Of a DNA stretch of 64,000 nucleotides, positions 42,788-50,861 are shown in pieces. The notes under the pieces are model-generated. The model was not told the origin of the DNA. It worked only from the letters and a program-made list of their open reading frames with translations, and searched no databases. This DNA is from JBMOPD01 sp049323615 (GTDB lineage: Bacteria > Bacillota > Desulfotomaculia > Desulfotomaculales > Desulfocucumaceae): NCBI GenBank assembly GCA_049323615.1, contig JBMOPD010000023.1, positions 9,239-73,238 on the forward strand. The letters run 5' to 3'. The translations under genes and the position numbers were made by a program. Numbering within the stretch: position 1 is the stretch's first letter; each line of letters opens with the position of its first letter.

Positions 42788-43840
42788 CTACCCAATAATC
42801 TCCCAGCTCACCGGAGTGCCTTTTTTTACGTCCCGCTTCACCTTTTTGCCCAGCAAAGACTGATAATATGTCGGAGGCAGGCCGAAACCGGGCCTGACCG
42901 CCCGCAGGTTTTCCCCGGTAAAGACATCCCCCGCCTTCATATCACGGGCCACGTAAAGGGAGCGGCGGTACCGCAGGGAGGACTTTTCCTTTTCCGTAGG
43001 GCCGTAGCTGACTTTACCCAGGGACTGCCAGGCACGTTCACTTTCCACCACCAGCGCCTGCATCTCCTCCGGTTCCAGGGAAAAAGCCGAGTCTACGCCG
43101 CCGTCGGCCCGGCGAAGGGTGAAGTGTTTTTCAATCACGGTTGCCCCCAGGGCCACACTGGCCACCGCCACACCTATACCCATGGTGTGGTCGGACAGGC
43201 CCGCCTGGCACTGGAAAAGTTCCCGCATGTGGGGAATGGTCAATATGTTGGTGTTTTCGGGTGTAGCCGGGTAGGTACTGGTGCACTTGAGCAGTATCAA
43301 ATCCCGGCAGCCCGCCTCCCGGGCCGCGCGCACCGTTTCATCCAGCTCGGCCACCGTGGCCATGCCGGTAGAGATGAGCATGGGCTTGCCGGTGGCGGCT
43401 ATTTTCTTAATCAACGGGATATCTGTATTCTCAAAAGATGCAACCTTATAGCAAGGAACACCCAGTGATTCCAGAAAATCCACCGCCGTTTCATCAAAAG
43501 GCGTGCTGAAGCCAATCAGCCCCAGTTCCCTGCAGCGGTTGAAGATCGGCCGGTGCCACTCCCAGGGGGTATATGCCTCCTGATAAAGTTCATAAAGGGA
43601 TTTGCCCTTCCATAAGCTCTCCGGGTCGTCTATGTAAAACTCCCCATTGTCAATATCAAGCGTCATGGTATCAGCGGTATAGGTCTGTATTTTCAGTCCA
43701 TGCGCTCCCGCCTTGGCCGCCGCCTCCACAATCTCCAGCGCCCTCTCCAGCGACTGGTTGTGATTGCCGGACATTTCGGCGATTATAAAAGGCGCATTAC
43801 CCGGCCCAATCTTCCTGTCCCGTATCACTATTTCCTTCAT
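42788..43840 (-). CDS. pseI: Pseudaminic acid synthase PseI
   Basis: A 350-residue NeuB-family synthase: FIIAEMSGNHNQSLERA (residues 18-34), KIQTYTADTMT, FSTPFDETAVDFLE and SDHTMGIGVAVASVALGATVIEKHFT, then a C-terminal SAF antifreeze-like domain (RRSLYVARDMKAGDVFTGENLRAVRPG). It condenses 6-deoxy-AltdiNAc with phosphoenolpyruvate to pseudaminic acid. YTADTMT is typical of PseI rather than NeuB or LegI. It overlaps pseH by four bases. Confidence 0.95.
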   Translation of the reverse strand: MKEIVIRDRKIGPGNAPFIIAEMSGNHNQSLERALEIVEAAAKAGAHGLKIQTYTADTMTLDIDNGEFYIDDPESLWKGKSLYELYQEAYTPWEWHRPIFNRCRELGLIGFSTPFDETAVDFLESLGVPCYKVASFENTDIPLIKKIAATGKPMLISTGMATVAELDETVRAAREAGCRDLILLKCTSTYPATPENTNILTIPHMRELFQCQAGLSDHTMGIGVAVASVALGATVIEKHFTLRRADGGVDSAFSLEPEEMQALVVESERAWQSLGKVSYGPTEKEKSSLRYRRSLYVARDMKAGDVFTGENLRAVRPGFGLPPTYYQSLLGKKVKRDVKKGTPVSWEIIG

Positions 43841-44400
43841 CGTTTCGCCCCGTTACAACATAATAAATTCTTCAACCTTTGTTTTATCCTCACCCAGTCC
43901 TCGTTAAAGAGAGCCATGGCAACAACGTCTTCATATTTGCCATCTTTTAATACATGTTTTATAAACCGCCCCTCTTCAACAAAACCCAGCTTTTTGTGAA
44001 ACTCTATACTCTTTGTATTTGAAGCCAGCACCTCCCCGCACAGTTTCCTCAATCCCAAAACCTCAAAAACATATTCCAGGGCCAGAAGACCCATGGCCGT
44101 ACCTGTGCCCCTGGGCGCTCCGGCCTCTCCCAGGTAAAAACCCCATGAACACCTTCCATTTCGCCTGTCTATCCCGACTACATTCACTACCCCGGCCGGA
44201 CTCCCCTGAACCTCGAATATAAAACACAAGGTGTTTTCATCGTTTTTAATTCCCTCATACCACGCCCTGTGCTCGTCCATGGTAATCAACCGGTCAGTGA
44301 ACATAACCGCCCTTATTCGGTCAGAATTTCGCCATTCAAGGACTTTTTCCAGATCAGCCTTTTCCACCGGCCGTAGCCGGCAATCCTCAATCTCCGGCAT
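43837..44400 (-). CDS. pseH: UDP-4-amino-sugar N-acetyltransferase PseH
   Basis: A 187-residue GNAT acetyltransferase with LEWRNSDRIRAVMFTD near 19-34, GFYLGEAGAPRGTGTAMG (acetyl-CoA loop) and SNTKSIEFHKKLGFVEEG. It acetylates the 4-amino group of the PseC product. It overlaps both pseG (14 bases) and pseI (4 bases), which suggests tight coupling. The C-terminal end is basic and has two cysteines (LLCC), a small oddity. Confidence 0.92.
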   Translation of the reverse strand: MPEIEDCRLRPVEKADLEKVLEWRNSDRIRAVMFTDRLITMDEHRAWYEGIKNDENTLCFIFEVQGSPAGVVNVVGIDRRNGRCSWGFYLGEAGAPRGTGTAMGLLALEYVFEVLGLRKLCGEVLASNTKSIEFHKKLGFVEEGRFIKHVLKDGKYEDVVAMALFNEDWVRIKQRLKNLLCCNGAKR

Positions 44401-45451
44401 GGCTTACCTCCATAAGGGCCTGTAATACATCATACTGATGGTTTCCCATCAATTCTACGGCTTTTTTTCCCATTTCCCTGAGTGCTTCAGGGCTCCCCAC
44501 GGCCCGTGCAACGGCTTGTTGTATTCTTTCCACGCTCACCTCGTGAAACCATCCCAATACCCACAGCGCGCCGGCATCCGCAACAGCGGCAGCGGTTTCA
44601 TACTGGTTCTGCGCAACAACCAGAACTATGGACGGCAGTCCCAGGAAGCACCGCTCCAAGGTTGCCGTCCCCCCGGCGCCTATGGCCAGGTCTGCCCTGG
44701 CCATTAATTCCGCCATGTTATCAACCTGACAGTAAAAGGTGGTGGACGGCATAACGGAACACAACTGCTTTATCTGTTCCTTATGCGGGTTAGCGCCCCC
44801 AACCACCACATCAACGGCGATATCCGGCCGGTTTAGCCTGCGTATGGCCTCCAGCGCCTTAGCCGTCTCATTGGTGGGGTCGCTGCCGCCGAAGAAAACT
44901 AGTATGCGCCGTACACTGCCGCCCCGTTCCCTTAAATGCTTCCTGGCCTCTCTGAATTCGGGGCGCAGCAGGGCGTATCGGGGTCCCAATAGCTTCCGGC
45001 AGTGTACCGGGACCAAGCCCTCATAGCGGGTCTCCATATTTTTGGACAGGTTCTGATCGAGCAGCAGATCACAGTCATGGGGCCGGTCCGCCATGTCATC
45101 GATAACCATTATGTTCTTTACATTGGGCCGCATCTGCGACTCCCACCGGCTGTCCAGGGCATAGTGATCCAAGATAAGCCAGCCTATATTCCCCGCCCTC
45201 TTCAGTACAGCCGCCGTCTGTTCTGCGTCTGCTTCCCACATATTGTCGCCGGATAACGATTCACTGTATGGCAGACGGTAAACTCGGAAACCCTTTTCCT
45301 CTGCCAAACTGCACAGGTTTCCCGTCAACTCCCGGCATACAAAAGACACCCGCGCGCCCTTTCCGCGCAGTTGACTTGCCAGGGTCAGGCAGCGCATAAC
45401 GTGCCCCGAACCGATTTGTACCGAAGCGTCGGTGCGAATAACTACATTCAA
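44387..45451 (-). CDS. pseG: UDP-sugar hydrolase PseG
   Basis: A 354-residue MurG-like hydrolase: IRTDASVQIGSGHVMRCLTLA (residues 5-25) with the conserved histidine in GSGHV, then VFFGGSDPTNETAKALE and GAGGTATLERCFLGLPSI. It removes UDP from the 2,4-diacetamido-altrose nucleotide before condensation by PseI. TTG start with GGGGGAT upstream. Confidence 0.93.
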   Translation of the reverse strand: MNVVIRTDASVQIGSGHVMRCLTLASQLRGKGARVSFVCRELTGNLCSLAEEKGFRVYRLPYSESLSGDNMWEADAEQTAAVLKRAGNIGWLILDHYALDSRWESQMRPNVKNIMVIDDMADRPHDCDLLLDQNLSKNMETRYEGLVPVHCRKLLGPRYALLRPEFREARKHLRERGGSVRRILVFFGGSDPTNETAKALEAIRRLNRPDIAVDVVVGGANPHKEQIKQLCSVMPSTTFYCQVDNMAELMARADLAIGAGGTATLERCFLGLPSIVLVVAQNQYETAAAVADAGALWVLGWFHEVSVERIQQAVARAVGSPEALREMGKKAVELMGNHQYDVLQALMEVSHAGD

Positions 45452-45473
45452 TTATTCATCCCCCGTCCAACGC

Positions 45474-46763
45474 TCATCTAATCTTAAAGAGAGGCTCCAG
45501 GGGCCGGCAGCGGAGTATATTTTCGAGGGATCTGTTGTCCACGGCGTCCTTGATAATGGGAAACACCTTGCCGTATACGTTCAGCAGGCGGCCCACATCG
45601 GAGTCACTGTGGGAATAGCTCATGTTATGGGTGCCCAGGGTAAGAATTCCCCTGGCAAACATCTCCTGGAGAAACAGGGTTTTGATCTGCCACTGGGTAT
45701 ACGGAGGAACATCTTTAATAGTAAGAAAAGACCAGGCCGGGTGGCCCGACAGGGAAAAAATATGGCCGGCTTCGTGTTGGCCGATCAGTTTCCGCACCCC
45801 GGCCATAACCTTCTCTCCCTGGGACTTCATGTTTTCAATAACAGGCTCCCGCTGCAGTTTGTTCATGGTGGCCAGGGCCGCAGCCAGAGAAAGCGCTTCA
45901 CCGCCGAAGGTAAAAGAATAAAAGACCTCTTCCATCAGGCGCATAATGTCCGCCCGGCCGGCCACGGCGGAGACCGGGTAACCGTTGGCCAGTCCCTTGC
46001 CGAAGGTGGCCAGGTCCGGAATTACATCGAAGTATTCCTGGGCTCCGCCGTTGGCATAGCGGAACCCCGTAATGGTCTCGTCAAAAATAAGGACCGCGCC
46101 GTATTGACGGGTAATCTCCTTTACCTTCTCAAGAAAGTTATCCCTGGGCTCCGCTACATTCATCGGTTCCATGATGACTGCAGCCACCTGGCCCGGCCAC
46201 TCCTTAAATATCTTATCCAGGGAGTCCGCATCATTATATATAAAGGTATGGGTTAAATCCCGTACAGCTTTCGGGACACCGAGATTTCTGGCGGTGGACC
46301 CGATGTACCAGTCCTGCCAGCCATGGTAGCCACAAACGGCCACGTGGTCCCGGCCGGTGTAGGCCCGGGCCAGGCGGATGGCCCCCGCCGTGGCGTCGGA
46401 CCCATTTTTGCCGAAACGGACCATTTCAGCGCAAGGCACCATTTCCACGATTTTTTCGGCTACCTTAATCTCCAGGTGGTGGGGGAGGGAGAATATAACC
46501 CCCTGTTCGATCTGCCCGCGAACGGCCTCAGTCACGTCCGGGTCGTTATAGCCCAGGGTCACCGCCGCCAGACCGTTTACAAAATCTATATATTCGTTGC
46601 CGTCCACGTCCCAGACACGGCTGCCGATCCCCTTTTGTATGAAATAGGGGGAGACACCGTGAGGGTATTGAGTTTTGCTCTTACTGAAGGTTTGGCTGCC
46701 CAGGGGGATGGTTTTCAGCGATCTCTCCAACATTTCTTCCGAAAGGCGGTAACGTTCAGACAT
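45474..46763 (-). CDS. Class III aminotransferase (glutamate-1-semialdehyde aminomutase-like)
   Basis: A 429-residue PLP enzyme: GFDETITGFRYANGG-like segment LIFDETITGFRYANG, then the PLP lysine in LATFGKGLANGYPVSAVAG. It resembles HemL but lacks a haem-gene context. Similar genes occur in pseudaminic or legionaminic clusters next to the PseF-like cytidylyltransferase. Which keto group it aminates is unknown. ATG 46763 has GGGGGAGG upstream and the gene starts one base after the cytidylyltransferase gene. An extra variation of the Pse sugar is the likely role (inference). Confidence 0.8.
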   Translation of the reverse strand: MSERYRLSEEMLERSLKTIPLGSQTFSKSKTQYPHGVSPYFIQKGIGSRVWDVDGNEYIDFVNGLAAVTLGYNDPDVTEAVRGQIEQGVIFSLPHHLEIKVAEKIVEMVPCAEMVRFGKNGSDATAGAIRLARAYTGRDHVAVCGYHGWQDWYIGSTARNLGVPKAVRDLTHTFIYNDADSLDKIFKEWPGQVAAVIMEPMNVAEPRDNFLEKVKEITRQYGAVLIFDETITGFRYANGGAQEYFDVIPDLATFGKGLANGYPVSAVAGRADIMRLMEEVFYSFTFGGEALSLAAALATMNKLQREPVIENMKSQGEKVMAGVRKLIGQHEAGHIFSLSGHPAWSFLTIKDVPPYTQWQIKTLFLQEMFARGILTLGTHNMSYSHSDSDVGRLLNVYGKVFPIIKDAVDNRSLENILRCRPLEPLFKIR

Positions 46764-46764
46764 T

Positions 46765-47526
46765 TCAATCCTCCCCCTTTCCATCGTCCAGCAGTGACTT
46801 TTGCAGCCCGGCATTACGCTGAATGCCTGCATTAATATCTTTTAACCACCTGTTTTTTTCCAGTAGGGCCAGGACATCTCCGGTGGTGAATTCCGGATTC
46901 GCCGGGTACAGTTCTTCGTAAATCCGGGTAACCAGTTCAAAATCTACCGGCTCGTCCACCGTCCAGCGGAGCGATGAAAGATCGGCGCCGTTTTTAAAAC
47001 TGCCAATCCTGAAAAGTTCGGGATGACTGTATATGAACAACGTGACATGCTCCCGCTGGGAGGATAGCTTCGCCTCTTCCCAGGCCCGCTCCAGGCAGGA
47101 AAAGCGGAAAACCTCCACATCCAGCCCATCCGGAAAGGTTGGTTCCACCGTATTGCTGGTGTAGTCAAACCCCCCCTGCAGGTGAAAGGCAATTACCCGG
47201 TCAATCAGGTGAGGGTCTATAAGGGGGCAGTCGCCGGTAAGCCGGACGATATGATCCGGCCCCAGCGGCCTGGCTGCCTGGTAAAAACGGTCCAGCACGT
47301 CGTCCAGGCTGCCCCGGAAACATTGTACCCCATGCTCCCGGCACAGTTGTTCAACGGGGTCGTCGGATTCATCAACGCTGGTGGCCACCAGCAGGCGGTC
47401 AATCTTTTTGGCGCGGAGCACCCGCTCCACCTGCCTGATAATCATGGGGACACCCATAATGTGTTTTAGCACCTTTCCGGGCAGCCGCGTGGAAGAAACC
47501 CTGGCCTGGAGAATGCCAATAATCAT
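46765..47526 (-). CDS. pseF: Cytidylyltransferase, PseF/SpsF type (CMP-pseudaminic acid)
   Basis: A 253-residue CTP-transferase family protein: IIGILQARVSSTRLPGKVL (residues 2-20), HIVRLTGDCPLIDPHLID near 91-108 and SNTVEPTFPDGLDVEVF. It is expected to activate pseudaminic acid as the CMP-sugar, the donor for the flagellin transferase. ATG 47526 gives the conserved family start even though no good ribosome site is seen. It is in the right operon and the only cytidylyltransferase in it. Confidence 0.85.
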   Translation of the reverse strand: MIIGILQARVSSTRLPGKVLKHIMGVPMIIRQVERVLRAKKIDRLLVATSVDESDDPVEQLCREHGVQCFRGSLDDVLDRFYQAARPLGPDHIVRLTGDCPLIDPHLIDRVIAFHLQGGFDYTSNTVEPTFPDGLDVEVFRFSCLERAWEEAKLSSQREHVTLFIYSHPELFRIGSFKNGADLSSLRWTVDEPVDFELVTRIYEELYPANPEFTTGDVLALLEKNRWLKDINAGIQRNAGLQKSLLDDGKGED

Positions 47527-47557
47527 CGTGCTTACACCATCTTTGCACACCGTTATG

Positions 47558-48433
47558 TCAGGTTTTCCATAAAGAAGGGTTCAAAATCGAAGCATCGTCA
47601 ATGGCAAATTCAGCGAACATTTCCCTTTTAAGAGGACCATACAGGCGGCAGATGTCCTCCAGCTGCCGGTGATTGTTCACCCCGCAGATCAGTACGTCCA
47701 CTTCATCCAATCCCGCCGCGAATCCCAGCGCCGCCTGAACCGGCGTCATGCCCATCCGTCCGATTTTATCGTGGTAGGACCTGAGGTGATCTTTTACAGA
47801 ATCAAAGTGGGAAGGCAGGCTGCCGGGATCCATGATCAGCAGCCCCTGCAGGAATACCGAACGGGCGTGGATTTCAATGCCCGCCCCTTTAAGCTTGGAA
47901 AGGTGCCCGCTGATAAGCAGCCTCTGGTCCAGAACATTCACCGGTAGCTGAACCAGGTCCACAGGATATTTTTCCACTATCCGGTCAATCTCGTCGCCGT
48001 TGTACACGGAGGTTCCAATCTTCTTGACCAGGCCACGTTTTTTTAACTCAGCCATCCTTTGAAAAAGCAAGGAGCCGCCGCCTGCCAGCAAGTCGCCGGC
48101 GTGGTGGACCAGCAGGCCGTATACCGACGGCTGGCCCAGCCTGGCCAGGGACCGGTAAAAGGTTTCCTCCAGGAATTCCAGGTCCCGGGAAGAAATACGA
48201 CCCCCTTCAAACCCGGGAGTCTTGGTGACAATGGAAAACCTGTGTCCGCGGGGAAGGCACCGGCCCAGGACCTCCTCGCTGGCCCCGTAAAGTACGGCCG
48301 TGTCTATAATGCGTATGCCATTACCGGCTGCGGTTGCCAGGATTCTGGCAACTTCCTCCGGGGTGGTTTTTCCCTCCCGGTTGGATATTCCGTAATCCAG
48401 GCCGAACTGGACCGTTCCCAAACCAATTTTCAT
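47558..48433 (-). CDS. Aldo/keto reductase
   Basis: A 291-residue AKR-family protein: KIGLGTVQFGLDYGISN, then GIRIIDTAVLYGASEEVLG (catalytic Asp and Tyr), KTPGFEGG (lysine) and LLVHHAGD (histidine). It would reduce a carbonyl with NADPH. AKRs of this small type are found in pseudaminic/legionaminic operons with the class III aminotransferase. Its substrate is unknown. ATG 48433 is six bases after GGGGG. It is the first gene of the pse operon behind a candidate promoter. Confidence 0.85.
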   Translation of the reverse strand: MKIGLGTVQFGLDYGISNREGKTTPEEVARILATAAGNGIRIIDTAVLYGASEEVLGRCLPRGHRFSIVTKTPGFEGGRISSRDLEFLEETFYRSLARLGQPSVYGLLVHHAGDLLAGGGSLLFQRMAELKKRGLVKKIGTSVYNGDEIDRIVEKYPVDLVQLPVNVLDQRLLISGHLSKLKGAGIEIHARSVFLQGLLIMDPGSLPSHFDSVKDHLRSYHDKIGRMGMTPVQAALGFAAGLDEVDVLICGVNNHRQLEDICRLYGPLKREMFAEFAIDDASILNPSLWKT

Positions 48434-48464
48434 CATAAGCCCCCAGGGTTGACTGATTACTAAA

Positions 48465-48473
48465 ATTATAACA
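48465..48473 (-). promoter_or_regulatory. Candidate extended -10 promoter for the pse operon
   Basis: Minus strand TGTTATAAT (48473-48465): a perfect TATAAT with the TGn extension. The -35 is poor. The predicted start is about 25 bases before the aldo/keto reductase gene. It lies in the AT-rich 75-base gap after the maf gene, so the pse genes can be transcribed apart from flagellin. Confidence 0.5.
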
Positions 48474-48508
48474 TACCGGTGGCGAAAAAAAGCCATTAAT
48501 GTCTAAAT

Positions 48509-50287
48509 CTAGCACTCTTTCGCCCTGAGGCCGCCGATATATTTGCTTATCTCCTCCAGGGCCAAAAGGGAGTTGCGGAACAGTTCCCGCTGGTACTTGA
48601 CCACCCATAGCTCCACCTTGAAGGGATCAAGGGTTGCCTGTCTCCTGTAGAACCTTTCAAAATAGAGTATTCTGCCGTGGATCAGCGATTTAATCAGGTG
48701 GCTGTACAGGTCTGATTCTATCAGTTTATCCTCGAACTTCTTTATTTTGTCGATTGTCTTCTTGCGGTTACCGTTCACGCTTGGGTTCTTTTCCAGGGAG
48801 ACGATCAGCCCGGAGACTTTCTTCAAGATCCCCCGTATTTCATCTTTCCACAGGTTGATGTCCCTTTCGGTCTTTGACAGCAGGTCATCGCGGTCTACGT
48901 CCCGGATAGGGTTGTTGAGCGACTGATCAATCATTTCATCAATGGGATATTCCCTTCCTAGGTGTTTCTCCGCCGCCGACCGCAGGGTGGATAGTTCCGT
49001 TCCCTGGATGTACGCCCCGCCTTCGGTGGCATTGATTATTTTTTTATCGCGGTAAAGGGTAATCTGCTTCTCAAAGTTCTTGAGCATGGCATACCAAGAC
49101 TTGGTGGTATAGACGAATTCCTCCACGTTGCCCTTAACTCTTAATTCATTTTTGTAATCCTCATTTTCCACCCTGTAGAAATTGCCCCTGGCGTGGCTTT
49201 TCCCCCCGCTAAAAGAAAGGTCCTGCCCGATTAGTATAATTGGGTTGCATCCCAGTTTAACCGCTATGTCCAGGGAAAAATTGGCCACCGAGGGGCCGAT
49301 GAGGGCTTCACCCAGGTCCGGGGCCCCCATGTTTTTAAGATATTTATATGAATTCTTACCCCCTCCCTCCACCGGGATCAGCGCTCCCTTAAACTCATCC
49401 ACTATCCTGGGGTAAACGTCCAGGGTGTACACCAGCCTCAGGTCGCCGGTGTCCAGTTTGGCAAAGTGCGGGTAATTGCCCTCCCCGCCGTCGAAGGACG
49501 CCAGCAAGTGAGGCCTGATTCCATACTCATTCATGGTTTCGACGGCCGACCCGGAGCATATGATGACCGCCCTGTCCTTCAAATCATTAAGCTGTTCGAT
49601 ATTCTTTTCCAGAGACGGACCGGCGGAAACCACGATGGCGGGGATGTCCCTGAATTTCCCGGCCAGCTCCCTGAATGGAACTCCCCTTTCAAAGGTTTTC
49701 CCTGTATTTATCAAATTGTTGTTAATCCACTGGGCGCCGAACAGGTCAATGGTCCGTGTCCTCACCAGGTTCAGGGCGATTAGCTCCCTCATCCTGTCCT
49801 CTATCTCGTTGGTCTCGTTCCTGAAAAACACCTTGTAGGGCGGAACAAAGCCGAATTTTATCCTGGCGGTCAGGTTCTCGTCCAGAAGACTGGCAATCCT
49901 GAGGAATAGCTGATCCTTGCCCGGGTAGAAGTACCACTGAGCCCCTGTAAGGTCTTCCTCTTTTTCATTGTGCAGGGCATGCCAGATGAGGGGAAGCTTC
50001 CAGTCCAGGACAAACAGCCTCTGCTTCTTGCCCAGCCTGGCCGTAAGCTTTTTATGGTAGTGCAGCCTGCCGGTGCCCACCAGGATGAATACATCCTTGT
50101 CCTCCTCATAAAAGTCCTCCGCCCACACTTCGGCTTCCAGCCCGGGGTCCACCAGGCTGCCGAACTGCCTGCCCTTCATAGTCTCCCTGAATTTTTCACC
50201 CAGGTATGAATCTCCAAGCTTTTTTACGTTCAGCAGGACCTCCCTGGTATGGGGATCTTTGGCCCTGTCCAGCAGCCCGTCGATCAT
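48509..50287 (-). CDS. Maf-type flagellin glycosyltransferase (DUF115/MptE-like)
   Basis: A 592-residue motility accessory factor. The central MAF_flag10 domain is clear: IPAIVVSAGPSLEKNIEQLNDLKDRAVIICSGSAVETMNEYGIRPHLLASFDGG (starting near residue 213), followed by PSVANFSLDIAVKLGCNPIILIGQDLSF. The N-terminal ~200 and C-terminal ~150 residues are helical variable regions. Maf proteins transfer nonulosonic acids such as pseudaminic acid to flagellin serine/threonine. The gene overlaps its upstream partner by four bases. Confidence 0.92.
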   Translation of the reverse strand: MIDGLLDRAKDPHTREVLLNVKKLGDSYLGEKFRETMKGRQFGSLVDPGLEAEVWAEDFYEEDKDVFILVGTGRLHYHKKLTARLGKKQRLFVLDWKLPLIWHALHNEKEEDLTGAQWYFYPGKDQLFLRIASLLDENLTARIKFGFVPPYKVFFRNETNEIEDRMRELIALNLVRTRTIDLFGAQWINNNLINTGKTFERGVPFRELAGKFRDIPAIVVSAGPSLEKNIEQLNDLKDRAVIICSGSAVETMNEYGIRPHLLASFDGGEGNYPHFAKLDTGDLRLVYTLDVYPRIVDEFKGALIPVEGGGKNSYKYLKNMGAPDLGEALIGPSVANFSLDIAVKLGCNPIILIGQDLSFSGGKSHARGNFYRVENEDYKNELRVKGNVEEFVYTTKSWYAMLKNFEKQITLYRDKKIINATEGGAYIQGTELSTLRSAAEKHLGREYPIDEMIDQSLNNPIRDVDRDDLLSKTERDINLWKDEIRGILKKVSGLIVSLEKNPSVNGNRKKTIDKIKKFEDKLIESDLYSHLIKSLIHGRILYFERFYRRQATLDPFKVELWVVKYQRELFRNSLLALEEISKYIGGLRAKEC

Positions 50288-50799
50288 AAACTTACACCCC
50301 TGCCGGCAAGTATTTTAAGGTCGCCCAGAATCGCCTCCCGGTAGACCTTCAGCACGTCGTAAACCTGCAGCAGCCGGTCGCACGCCCTGTATATATCTTC
50401 TTTTTCCAGCGCCCCGACAAATTCCCTTAAGAAGCCTTCCATCAGCCTGAAGGTTTCGTCGGGTATCTTAACAAAAGGAAGCAGGGCTTCAACCACCCTT
50501 GTCAGGCCGTCCAGCAGGGGCTGGACCTGCCGCCCGCAGTCGTTGCCCAGGAAAGCCTCCCTCGCGAAGTCGTCCAGTTTCGGTATTATATACTCTATTT
50601 CGTACAGCAGGGATCTGACGTTGTTAATATATAAAGCGGACAGCACCGCATAGTTTTCAGCCTTTATAATATCCTTTATTTCGGATCCGCTATAGAATTC
50701 TCCGGGTGGATACAGAAAGTATTCCCCACCCGGGTCTATGGACTCCGCCAGGATCTGGCGGGAAACATTATCCGCCAGGTCAAGCCGTACGGCGCTCAA
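50284..50799 (-). CDS. Conserved-looking small protein coupled to maf, function unknown
   Basis: A 171-residue helical protein with no family that I recognise. The four-base overlap with maf and its place between flagellin and Maf suggest a Maf partner. It contains many leucine-rich amphipathic segments (LINNVRSLLYEIEYIIPKLDDF-type, then YRACDRLLQVYDVLKVYREAI). Two cysteines (CGRQ and ACDR) are present. TTG start with AGAGGTG seven bases upstream, just after the flagellin terminator. No membrane segment or signal peptide. Confidence 0.75.
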   Translation of the reverse strand: MSAVRLDLADNVSRQILAESIDPGGEYFLYPPGEFYSGSEIKDIIKAENYAVLSALYINNVRSLLYEIEYIIPKLDDFAREAFLGNDCGRQVQPLLDGLTRVVEALLPFVKIPDETFRLMEGFLREFVGALEKEDIYRACDRLLQVYDVLKVYREAILGDLKILAGRGVSL

Positions 50800-50811
50800 T
50801 TTCTTTCACCT

Positions 50812-50852
50812 CTAAAACAATGTAGGGGCGGCACTTCAGCCGCCCCTACATT
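50812..50852 (-). terminator. Rho-independent terminator after flagellin
   Basis: Arms 50819-50832 and 50839-50852 form a perfect 14-base-pair stem (AATGTAGGGGCGGC) with a six-base loop, followed on the minus strand by GTTTTAGA. It begins ten bases after the flagellin stop. The T run is short, so read-through to the small gene and maf is possible. The GTAGGGGCGGC arm is a sequence often seen in dispersed bacterial palindromes. Confidence 0.8.
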
Positions 50853-50861
50853 ATACCATTA

